13,308 bases of DNA from NCBI GenBank assembly GCA_035604455.1, contig DATNIM010000152.1:1-13308 (forward strand), written 5' to 3'. Source of the stretch: AG25 sp035604455 (GTDB taxonomy: Bacteria; Gemmatimonadota; Gemmatimonadetes; Gemmatimonadales; GWC2-71-9). The translations under genes and the position numbers were made by a program. Under the pieces are notes generated by a model. It worked only from the letters and a program-made list of their open reading frames with translations. It did not search any database and was not told the DNA's origin. Position 1 is the stretch's first letter, and each line of letters begins with the position of its first letter. Shown here one piece after another: positions 6,063-12,735 of the stretch.

Positions 6063-6737
6063 GTGCAGCTTCTCCTGGTCGAGGACGACCGCGACCTGCG
6101 GCGTTTCCTGAGCAAGGCCTTCCGCGAAGAAGGCTACGGCGTGACCGAAACCGACTCCGGCGACCGCGCACTCGACCGCGCCCTGGGTGGCGGGTACAGC
6201 TGCATCGTGCTTGACGTCATGCTACCGGGGCGAGACGGGTTCAGCGTCGTCGGCGAGCTACGCCAGCGCGGCATGTTCACCCCCGTGCTCATGCTCACCG
6301 CCAAAGACGAGCTGGAATCGCGCGTGCGGGGGCTCGAGGGAGGCGCCGACGATTACCTCACCAAGCCCTTCGATCTCTCCGAGCTCATTGCCCGCGTGCA
6401 CGCGCTGATCCGCCGGGCGGAGTTGCGTCACAAGGACGCGACGCTCAAGGCCGCGGACATCCTGCTCGATCCGCTGACGAGGCGCGTGACGCGGGATGGT
6501 CGGGTGGTGGACCTGAGTCCACGGGAGTTTGCGCTCCTCGAGTTCCTGATGCGCAACGCGGGCCGGACCGTCTCGCGTTCGCGGATCGGCGAGGCGGTCT
6601 GGAACTACAAATTCGATCCGGAAACAAACGTGGTCGACGTCTACGTGAACTACCTGCGGAAGAAGCTCACGTTCGCCGGCCGGGCGGCCCCGATCCGGAC
6701 GGTGCGCGGGAGCGGCTATCGCTTCGAGGTGACGTGA
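6063..6737 (+). CDS. OmpR/PhoB-family response regulator
   Basis: A 224-residue DNA-binding response regulator. The receiver domain (about 1-115) has the acidic pocket D8/D9, phospho-acceptor D51 (CIVLDVMLPG), T79 (MLTAKD) and K101 (YLTKPF). The winged-helix effector domain (about 128-222) has LSPREFALLEFLMRNAG, the SRSRIGEAVW recognition region and the C-terminal IRTVRGSGYRF typical of OmpR/PhoB proteins. The open frame reaches back to ATG 6006, but GTG 6063 gives the standard N-terminus (VQLLLVEDD) and is preferred; it lacks a Shine-Dalgarno and may be translated leaderless. Its stop overlaps the kinase start by 4 nt (GTGA), so the two genes form one operon. The target genes are not known; TCTCAT-type sites near this promoter and upstream of the lipoprotein gene are candidates. 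Confidence 0.95.
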   Translation: MQLLLVEDDRDLRRFLSKAFREEGYGVTETDSGDRALDRALGGGYSCIVLDVMLPGRDGFSVVGELRQRGMFTPVLMLTAKDELESRVRGLEGGADDYLTKPFDLSELIARVHALIRRAELRHKDATLKAADILLDPLTRRVTRDGRVVDLSPREFALLEFLMRNAGRTVSRSRIGEAVWNYKFDPETNVVDVYVNYLRKKLTFAGRAAPIRTVRGSGYRFEVT

Positions 6738-8143
6738 ACGAGCAGGCGCTCGCCACCGTCCTCACCACGCGGTTCCGGCGCGTCGCCTGGACGGCGCTGG
6801 CTGGGTACGCAGGGCTCGTGGTGGTGGCGTTCGCCGTCGCCGCTGAAGCGGTGCTGCATCGCTCGCTCGAGCACTCCGCGGACTTGGTCCAGTCACTGCT
6901 AGTGGTCTACAAAGACTCCACTGGCGGGCGGGAGAGCGTGATGCCCGCCACGCTCGCCAAGCAGCTCGTCGGCATGGGCGCACAGGTCGTGATCACCCGT
7001 ACGACGACGAATGTGGGTGGCATGCAGCAGGTGTACTTCCTCTCGCCCGGCATGCCAGCGAAACGGCTGGAGGGGCTACCCGCGACCGCCTCGCCGGACG
7101 ACGTGCGCCAGGCCTTGCTCGCGGCCATCGCACAGCGCGCGCGTTGGCGCTATCGGGTGCTGCATCGCTCGGCCGGAGCCTTCGACATTTACATCGTCGC
7201 GAGCCGCGAGCTTAACCTGATCGCGTTCGCCGCCGTGGCCGCCGCCGCGGCGCTGCTCCTCCCCGTGGCCGCCTTCAGCGCCGACCGCAGCGCGCGGCAA
7301 GCCGTTGCCGCGGCCATGCGCCCCCTCGAGGGCGTGACGGCCGAGACGCGCGCTATCGGCCCCGCGGAGCTCGGGAAGCGAATCACCAGTCCGACGGGGC
7401 AAGTCGAGATCACAACGCTCGGCGATGCCATTAATCGGATGCTCGAGCGGGTGGATCGAGCACACCGGGCCCTTGAGTCCTTCACGGCGGACGCGAGCCA
7501 CGAATTGCGCACCCCGCTCACGCATCTGAGAGCGCAGGTGCAGTGGGCGTCCGATGAAGAGCGCTCCGAGGACCAGATTCGCGAGGCGCTGGTCGCGATG
7601 GAGCGCGCGCTCGAGCGCACGACAAAGATGGTGGACGAGCTGCTGCTCATCGCCCGCGGTGAGAATCGCCAGCTCGCCTTGCAACGTGCTCCCTTCGAGC
7701 TCACCGAGGTCATGGACGAGGTGAAGGAGATCACAGAAGCCATGGCCACGGGCAAGGACCTCGTGATTCGCGCGGAGGCTCGAGAGCCGACCCGAGCGGT
7801 GGGCGACGCGGATCGCACCCGCCACGTGCTCCTGAACGTCGCGTCGAACGCCGTGCGCTATACGGCTGTGGGCAGCATCACCTTCGGCATCGTGAAGAAC
7901 GACGGTGCGGTGGGCGTCAGCATACAAGACACGGGGCCGGGAATCGCGCCCGAGCACCTGGACCGCATCTTCGATCGCTTCTACCGGATCGACCAGTCCC
8001 GCAGCCGGGAGCTGGGGGGCACGGGGCTGGGACTCGCCATCGCGCGCCTGTTGACTGAGCTCCAAGGAGGGAGACTGGAAGTGACCAGTCGCGAGGGCGT
8101 GGGCAGCACCTTCACCCTCTGGCTCCCCGCGGGGCAGCCCTAA
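6734..8143 (+). CDS. Membrane sensor histidine kinase
   Basis: A 469-residue HAMP-type sensor kinase, cognate partner of the overlapping response regulator. Transmembrane helices are at about 18-41 and 162-181, enclosing an extracytoplasmic sensor region of about 120 residues that I do not recognise. A HAMP linker follows (about 182-240). The HisKA domain has the phospho-acceptor H256 in FTADASHELRTPLTHLRAQ. The ATPase domain has the N box around N368/N372 (LLNVASNAVRYT), the G1 box DTGPGIA (399-405), the F box FDRFYRID and the G2 box GGTGLGL (428-434). All catalytic motifs are intact, so it should autophosphorylate and transfer to D51 of the regulator. It starts with GTG at 6734, inside the regulator stop. 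The ligand cannot be told from sequence. The long antisense frames across this gene are shadows. Confidence 0.94.
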   Translation: MNEQALATVLTTRFRRVAWTALAGYAGLVVVAFAVAAEAVLHRSLEHSADLVQSLLVVYKDSTGGRESVMPATLAKQLVGMGAQVVITRTTTNVGGMQQVYFLSPGMPAKRLEGLPATASPDDVRQALLAAIAQRARWRYRVLHRSAGAFDIYIVASRELNLIAFAAVAAAAALLLPVAAFSADRSARQAVAAAMRPLEGVTAETRAIGPAELGKRITSPTGQVEITTLGDAINRMLERVDRAHRALESFTADASHELRTPLTHLRAQVQWASDEERSEDQIREALVAMERALERTTKMVDELLLIARGENRQLALQRAPFELTEVMDEVKEITEAMATGKDLVIRAEAREPTRAVGDADRTRHVLLNVASNAVRYTAVGSITFGIVKNDGAVGVSIQDTGPGIAPEHLDRIFDRFYRIDQSRSRELGGTGLGLAIARLLTELQGGRLEVTSREGVGSTFTLWLPAGQP

Positions 8144-8170
8144 GCACACGGACGCACAGCGGTGAGCAGC

Positions 8171-8203
8171 GAGTGGCGGTGAGCATGATCACCCTTGCCA
8201 CTC
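8171..8203. terminator. Hairpin between convergent genes, candidate bidirectional terminator
   Basis: GAGTGGC (8171-8177) pairs with GCCACTC (8197-8203), and GGTGA (8178-8182) pairs with TCACC (8189-8193), with a 3-nt bulge and a 6-nt loop. It lies between the kinase stop (8143) and the convergent lipoprotein stop (8255). It lacks a T-run, so it may act as a weak or rho-assisted terminator or protect the 3' ends. Confidence 0.45.
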
Positions 8204-8254
8204 TCTCTGGTCACCACCGTGCGTCCTCCCTCTCTCAGTCCGTCCGCCGGGTTC

Positions 8255-9391
8255 TTACCGGGCTGCGAGCCCCGTCACCGACCCCGGCATGCCACTCGTA
8301 ACTCCGAGCACCGTGAGGTGCCCGTCGTGTTCCACGCGGTAAGCCGTGATCGAGCCAGCGCTGCGGAGCTGGTAGAGGAACCGCCCGTCCTGACCGAACG
8401 CTAAGTCGAGATTGCCCACGCCCGGTGTCGCCGTCGTACCGCTCGGGTCCAGTAACGTCAGCGTCCCATGGTCGCCCACGGTGAATGCGGAGATCGTGCC
8501 GTCATGCGCGTTCGCGGCGTAAGCGAACTCCCCGTTGTCGCTCAGGGCGAGCCAACAGGGAGCGGCATGAAAGTCCATCACTTCGCCGCTCACTGTCGAC
8601 AGCGAGCCGTGATCGAAGTCATACGAGGACGCCGAGCCGGTTGCCGCTTCCGAGACGAAAAGCACATCGTCGTTGCCAAACGCAAACCCGTATGGGCCGG
8701 AGCCGACCGATGGATACGACTTGCGCGCGTCGGCCATACCGTTCGGGTCCACGGGGTAGACGTCGATCAGATTCGTGCCTTTCTCCGTGACTACCAGCCA
8801 GCGCCCATCGTGATTGAACGCAATGTCCTCGGGTGAGACCGTCGACGCTGCTCCGCTCAAGCTCTGTTTCGAGCCCTTGAGTGCGGTGGCCCCGCCGCGG
8901 CTGTCGAGGGCAAAGCCGCTGATGTTGCCGGTGCCGCCCGCATTCAGGACGTAGAGGAGATGATCGTGAACAGTGAGACTGATCGGCATGGTGCCGCCCG
9001 ACGCGAACCGGCTCGTGAGGGTGAGCCCGCGATCCACTCGGAAGATCGAGATATCATTGCTCCCTGCGTTCACGGCGTAGAGCCAGGTGCCGTCCTCGCT
9101 CAGCTCCAGGGCGCCTTGTGACGCGAGCCCGGCCCCGGTCCCGGTGCCGCCCGTCGCGACCGTGCCCGCGGACGTGAGCGTCCCGTCCGACGCCCGCGTG
9201 AAGGTCGCGACCGTGTTGCCGGTTGACAGATTGGTGAGTGTGTAGACGGCGCCGTGTCCGCCTTCGGCCGCGACACGGCTGAAAGCCAGTTGTGACGCCG
9301 GTGCGGCGGGACCTGTGACCGCACCATCTTTGTTGCAGGCCGCGAGCGCCGCCACCGCGAGCGCGAAAACCAGCATGCCATGCCTGTTCAT
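8255..9391 (-). CDS. Lactonase-family beta-propeller lipoprotein
   Basis: A 378-residue secreted protein. The N-terminus is a lipoprotein signal peptide: N-R-H, then a hydrophobic stretch (6-15) and the lipobox LAAC with C19 as the lipidated residue. The mature part is a series of about 45-residue repeats with the pattern of the 6-phosphogluconolactonase/YVTN-like seven-bladed propeller: LYAVNAGSNDISIFRVD, LYVLNAGGTGNISGFALD, FAYAANAHDGTISAFTV and FLYQLRSAGSITAYRV. Such lipoproteins are often annotated as lactonases, but catalysis is rarely shown, and a binding or scaffold role is equally possible. ATG 9391 has GGGAGG 8 nt upstream (9405-9400). Monocistronic, convergent to the two-component operon. 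Its upstream region carries the TCTCAT repeat cluster, so it could be a target of the neighbouring response regulator (inference). Confidence 0.9.
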   Translation of the reverse strand: MNRHGMLVFALAVAALAACNKDGAVTGPAAPASQLAFSRVAAEGGHGAVYTLTNLSTGNTVATFTRASDGTLTSAGTVATGGTGTGAGLASQGALELSEDGTWLYAVNAGSNDISIFRVDRGLTLTSRFASGGTMPISLTVHDHLLYVLNAGGTGNISGFALDSRGGATALKGSKQSLSGAASTVSPEDIAFNHDGRWLVVTEKGTNLIDVYPVDPNGMADARKSYPSVGSGPYGFAFGNDDVLFVSEAATGSASSYDFDHGSLSTVSGEVMDFHAAPCWLALSDNGEFAYAANAHDGTISAFTVGDHGTLTLLDPSGTTATPGVGNLDLAFGQDGRFLYQLRSAGSITAYRVEHDGHLTVLGVTSGMPGSVTGLAAR

Positions 9392-9707
9392 CGGTCAAAC
9401 CTCCCAGAGGAACGTGAGCTTGCGTCGACTGGGGAAAGGTCCAATCCCGGTAGGGCGGAGCACAGATGGACGGCGCCCTCATGAGAGGGTTCTCATAGTC
9501 CTCTCATGCTCGCGGCGACAGGCCGCGTCGCGAGCGCGAGTCGTTTCGCGTCCGGCGGCTGATTGCGCATTCTGACTCGTGGATAGCTCGTACAGCACGA
9601 GGCGCCCCCGGGGACCTGCGCTTAGTACAGCCTCTCGGTCGTGCAGACGCGATCCCAGTTCGTCCTCGGACGTTCGGCTCCCTGCTTTGAGTGCCGGTCG
9701 CGTGACG
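9392..9707. other. Intergenic region upstream of the lipoprotein gene
   Basis: No gene is supported; the overlapping open frames here have no recognisable domain and run into neighbouring genes. It contains the lipoprotein ribosome binding site (9405-9400), the TCTCAT repeat cluster (9480-9508), and presumably the lipoprotein promoter and the 3' end of the Prx/DsbA operon. A palindrome GTGACGTCAC (9702-9711) overlaps the DsbA-like stop codon. Confidence 0.55.
9480..9508. promoter_or_regulatory. TCTCAT repeat cluster, putative regulator binding site
   Basis: Two direct TCTCAT copies (9491-9496 and 9502-9507) are spaced exactly 11 bp apart, and an inverted copy ATGAGA is at 9481-9486. The outer arms also form a perfect 9-bp inverted repeat, CATGAGAGG (9480-9488) and CCTCTCATG (9500-9508). 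An 11-bp direct-repeat phase is the known layout of OmpR/PhoB-family sites. It lies about 90 bp upstream of the lipoprotein ATG. Which protein binds is not known. Confidence 0.5.
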
Positions 9708-10250
9708 TCACTTCGGGCCCGTGTACGCCGATAGCGCGGCGGCGAGCGCCTCGACATCCCACGCACCATCGTGTCGGCGCCCGTTGATGAAGAACGTCGG
9801 CGTGCCGTTCACGCCGCTCCTGACGCCGCTGCTGAACTCATCGCGCACGAGGGCCTCATACGTTCGGGCGGCGAGCTCTCGGGCCACCCGCTCGGCGTCC
9901 AGGCCCAATTCCCCAGCGTACTCAAGGAGTTGATCATCTTCTAGGGCGAACTGCCGCTCGAACAAGCGATCGTGCATTTCCCAGAACTTCCCCTGCGCGG
10001 CCGCCGCCTCGGATACCTGCGCGGCATGCTCCGCGTGTTCGTGGAGCCGCCTGAGAGGGAAGTGACGATACACGAACCGGAGCCGGTGGCCGAATCGTTG
10101 GCGCAGCTCCTTGCAAATCGGGTAGGCTTGGCGGCAGTGGGGGCACTCGAAGTCGCCGTACTCGAGGAGGGTGGCGGGTGCGTCCGCGGGTCCCACGGCG
10201 TGATCGCGTTCGCTCACCGGCTGGACCAGCGTCGGAGAGGAGGGCGTCAC
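9708..10250 (-). CDS. Cytosolic DsbA-family thioredoxin-like protein
   Basis: A 180-residue DsbA/Thioredoxin_4-type protein. The active site is C36-P-H-C39 (EYGDFECPHC), with the cis-proline P151 in NGTPTFFING, and the helical insertion between them is of normal size. There is no signal peptide or transmembrane helix, so it should work in the cytosol, unlike classical periplasmic DsbA. The open frame continues far upstream, but that part lies within the peroxiredoxin gene in another frame. GTG 10250 is chosen because it overlaps the peroxiredoxin stop by 4 nt (GTGA) and gives a normal N-terminus. Similar domains occur with or fused to NhaA antiporters; no antiporter is here. The coupling to a peroxiredoxin with only one cysteine suggests it may serve as its reductant (inference). 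Confidence 0.9.
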   Translation of the reverse strand: MTPSSPTLVQPVSERDHAVGPADAPATLLEYGDFECPHCRQAYPICKELRQRFGHRLRFVYRHFPLRRLHEHAEHAAQVSEAAAAQGKFWEMHDRLFERQFALEDDQLLEYAGELGLDAERVARELAARTYEALVRDEFSSGVRSGVNGTPTFFINGRRHDGAWDVEALAAALSAYTGPK

Positions 10251-10726
10251 CGTCGAGCGGTCCCCGCCAGCTTGTCGAGCGCTTCGAGAATGCCGTCGGC
10301 GCCGGGGTTCACGTCGATCTTGGAGACAAAGCGCCAGCGAATGATGCCGTCGGTGTCGATGACGAACAGCGCCCGGTCGCTCGTGCCGTCGGTGCGATAG
10401 ACGCCGAAGAGTCGGGCGACGGCGCCCTTCGGTTCGAAGTCTGCGAGCAAGGGAAAGTCGAGCCGGCGCTGGCGGGCGAATTCGGCGTGCGACCAGACGC
10501 CGTCGACCGAGATCCCGAGCAATTGGGCCCGGTAGCGCGAGAACTCGGGCAGCACCTCGTTGTAGAGCGCCATCTGGTCGCCACACACGGGGCTCCAATC
10601 GGCCGGGTAGAAGGCAAGAATCACCGGCCGGCCGCGGTATTCGCGGAGCGTGGTCGTACGACTGGGCGCGCTCGGCAGCGCGAAGTCCGGCGCCGGCGTG
10701 CCAGCTGAGAGGGCGGTGGCGGGCAT
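10247..10726 (-). CDS. 1-Cys peroxiredoxin (AhpC/TSA family)
   Basis: A 159-residue thiol peroxidase that would reduce hydrogen peroxide or organic hydroperoxides. The active site has the form P41-x3-S45-x2-C48 (YPADWSPVCGDQM), and R118 is in the expected second-arginine position (SDRALFVID). C48 is the only cysteine in the protein, so there is no resolving cysteine and reduction must come from another thiol, as in AhpE- or Prx6-type 1-Cys enzymes. ATG 10726 has AGGAGG seven bases upstream (10739-10734). It overlaps the DsbA-like gene by 4 nt and follows the dioxygenase-hydrolase fusion gene after a 73-bp gap containing GC-rich inverted repeats, so all three may be one transcription unit. Confidence 0.93.
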   Translation of the reverse strand: MPATALSAGTPAPDFALPSAPSRTTTLREYRGRPVILAFYPADWSPVCGDQMALYNEVLPEFSRYRAQLLGISVDGVWSHAEFARQRRLDFPLLADFEPKGAVARLFGVYRTDGTSDRALFVIDTDGIIRWRFVSKIDVNPGADGILEALDKLAGTARR

Positions 10727-10799
10727 CTCCCTTCCTCCTTTTGTCGGCGGGGCTCAGCCCGCTGCTGGACGGCGGGTCCCCGCGAGCTGGCGATCGACG

Positions 10800-12467
10800 T
10801 CAGGGGCCTTGATCGGGTCCGAGCTCGCGTCGTGCGGCCAGGCAGTGCGCGATCCACTGGGCCGCAGCCTCCACCTCGCCCTTCAAGACCGCGTGCCCTC
10901 CCGGTTCCCAGTGCAGCGTGACCTTAGCGTGGGCTCTGCGTAGGATCTCGGCGAGCCGCTCGCTTTGCGCTGCCGGGACCATCGGGTCGCTCCGCCCAGC
11001 GCCGATGAACACTGCCGTTCCGGAGAGGTCGGGCAGGGGATCGGGCTCGAACGGCACGGTGGGGCTGAGGAGCACCGCGCCGCGGAGCACGCCCGGGCGT
11101 CGCACCAGAATGCTCGCGGCGATGTTCGCCCCGTTCGAAAATCCGACTGCGACGATGCCGTCTCGCTCGAGGTTATACGTAGCGGCCGCGGCGGTGACGA
11201 AGTCCGCCAGCTCCGCTGTTCGCCGCGCGAGGTCCTCCTGATCGAACACACCCTCGGCGAGACGGCGGAAGAAGCGGGGTGCGCCGCGCTCGAGAACCTT
11301 GCCGCGCGGGCTCAACATGCCGGCGCCCGGCAACAGCGCGCGACCGAGCGGGAGCAGGTCGTTCTCGTCCCCCCCGGTCCCGTGGAGCAGGAGCAACGTG
11401 GTGCTGCCCGCGAGCTCCCCGGACGCCGAGGGTGGGATGTATCGGTGAATGAAACCGAGGGCATCACCGCTCACGTCCTCCGGCCCTGTCGCGTCGGTGA
11501 GGAGGTTCGCATCGGACCACTTGACCGGTAGATGGATGCGCGGCAGCCCGGCCTCGATCTCGGCCCGGTGCGGCTCGTACTGCGGGGGGAGCTTGAGGGT
11601 CTCGCCGAGCGTTTCCCGGGGCTCGTCGATGGAGAACCCTGGCGGATTCGTCGCTAGCTCGTACAGCACGCCACCTGGCTCACGGAAGTACACCGAGTGG
11701 AAATAGTTCCGGTCGATCACGGGCGTGGGGTGGAGGTTCGCGCCCGCAACCCGCTCGCGCACCGCGAGCTGCGTCGCGTCGTCTGGCACGGCGAATGCAA
11801 CGTGGTGCACCGTGCCCGCGCCGCTCCCGAAACCTCCGATGGCGCGCACGTTGACGAGCTGGCCGGGTCCGCCGTCGCCGAGCGCATAGCGCTTCGTCGT
11901 GTCCTCCTCGCTCACTTCGCGGAACCCGAGGGGGTCGAGAAGGATGCGCTCGGTCGGAACGCGCTCTGCGACCCAGAGGGTCACGGAGTGAAATCCGTGG
12001 ATCGCGTGCGCGACCGGGATCCCCGGCGCACCGCCCCAGGCGGGCCGGGTTGCTGCCCCGGCATGGGTCACGAGCTCGAGCAACAGCCCATCGTGATCCC
12101 TAAACGCGAGCACTTGTTCCGCCTGAGCCCCAGCGCCCCGCCGCGAGGGTCCTTCGTGCTTCACGTTGTGGCGCACCAGCCGCTCGATCCAAAACCCCAT
12201 GGCGCTGGGGAGGATTGCGAACGAGGTGACCGCAACCTGCCCGCTCCCGGGGCGACCCCGTCGAGCGCCGGGCCACGGGAAGAACGTCATGATCGTCCCG
12301 GGAGTCCCGACCTCGTCACCAAAGTAGAAATGGTAGGTTTGGGGGTCGTCGAAATTGACGGTACGCTTCACGAGCCGGAGCCCAAGGACGCCGGCGTAGA
12401 AGTCGAGGTTCCGCTGCGGGTCGCTCGCGATCGCGGTGACGTGGTGGATTCCGAGCACTTGGGTCAC
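10800..12467 (-). CDS. Fusion of VOC ring-cleaving dioxygenase-like protein and alpha/beta hydrolase (MhqO-MhqD-like)
   Basis: A 555-residue two-enzyme fusion. Residues about 1-285 hold two vicinal-oxygen-chelate modules of the MhqO/glyoxalase type: GIHHVTAI with metal ligand H8 or H9, LLELVTH with E131, VHHVAFAV with H221/H222 and VLYELAT with E270. Residues about 286-335 are a linker ending in GFIHRYIPP. Residues about 350-550 are a carboxylesterase/phospholipase-type hydrolase like MhqD, with LHGTGGDENDLLP (oxyanion region, 361-373), nucleophile S444 (GFSNGA), D494 (GRSDPMVP) and H525 (GGHAVL), a complete triad. In Bacillus subtilis the corresponding proteins are encoded by separate genes in the MhqR regulon for quinone/catechol stress; here they are one chain. 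Start GTG 12467 has GAGGGG 2 nt before it; GTG 12458 is possible. Cytosolic. It heads a probable operon with the peroxiredoxin and DsbA-like genes. Confidence 0.92.
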   Translation of the reverse strand: MTQVLGIHHVTAIASDPQRNLDFYAGVLGLRLVKRTVNFDDPQTYHFYFGDEVGTPGTIMTFFPWPGARRGRPGSGQVAVTSFAILPSAMGFWIERLVRHNVKHEGPSRRGAGAQAEQVLAFRDHDGLLLELVTHAGAATRPAWGGAPGIPVAHAIHGFHSVTLWVAERVPTERILLDPLGFREVSEEDTTKRYALGDGGPGQLVNVRAIGGFGSGAGTVHHVAFAVPDDATQLAVRERVAGANLHPTPVIDRNYFHSVYFREPGGVLYELATNPPGFSIDEPRETLGETLKLPPQYEPHRAEIEAGLPRIHLPVKWSDANLLTDATGPEDVSGDALGFIHRYIPPSASGELAGSTTLLLLHGTGGDENDLLPLGRALLPGAGMLSPRGKVLERGAPRFFRRLAEGVFDQEDLARRTAELADFVTAAAATYNLERDGIVAVGFSNGANIAASILVRRPGVLRGAVLLSPTVPFEPDPLPDLSGTAVFIGAGRSDPMVPAAQSERLAEILRRAHAKVTLHWEPGGHAVLKGEVEAAAQWIAHCLAARRELGPDQGP

Positions 12468-12735
12468 AGCCCCTCGATCCTGCCCGTCGTTGCGGGCGTG
12501 ACAGCGTCCGCCCAGTGGGTGCTGCGGGACTGGCTACCGGACGACGCTGTGCGGGTGCCACGCGCGGTCGACGCCCAACTGACAAACGTCGGAGCGACCG
12601 TAGTGTCCGCGAGCTCTGCAGGCCAACCTTCGAGTGGCACGCTGCAGAATCAGCCCATAACCGCGCGAGACCATCATATCACTGGGTCCGTTCAGTCCGA
12701 TAGAGTGCATGAAGGTCGGAACTACGGGAGCGACA
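12468..12735. promoter_or_regulatory. Divergent promoter region
   Basis: About 270 bp between the divergent fusion gene and the aldo/keto reductase gene; both promoters should lie here. A minus-strand TATGAT (12678-12673) and a plus-strand TAGAGT (12701-12706) are possible -10 elements, but neither has a matching -35 at 16-18 bp. No clear operator palindrome was seen. Confidence 0.3.

Noticed and set aside
7076..8149. Long minus-strand open frame (357 codons) opposite the histidine kinase
   Set aside because: Its translation has no recognisable domain, while the plus strand encodes a complete kinase with all motifs; long antisense frames are common in GC-rich genes.
9702..9711. GTGACGTCAC palindrome at the DsbA-like stop codon
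   Set aside because: A single 10-bp palindrome in GC-rich DNA is expected by chance, and its position at a 3' end gives no regulatory reading.
9479..9769. Minus-strand 96-codon frame upstream of the lipoprotein gene
   Set aside because: It overlaps the end of the DsbA-like gene in another frame, has no recognisable domain and passes through the TCTCAT repeat cluster.
10251..10598. Upstream extension of the DsbA-like open frame
   Set aside because: These 116 codons lie inside the peroxiredoxin gene in another frame and are arginine-rich; the GTGA overlap marks the real start at 10250.
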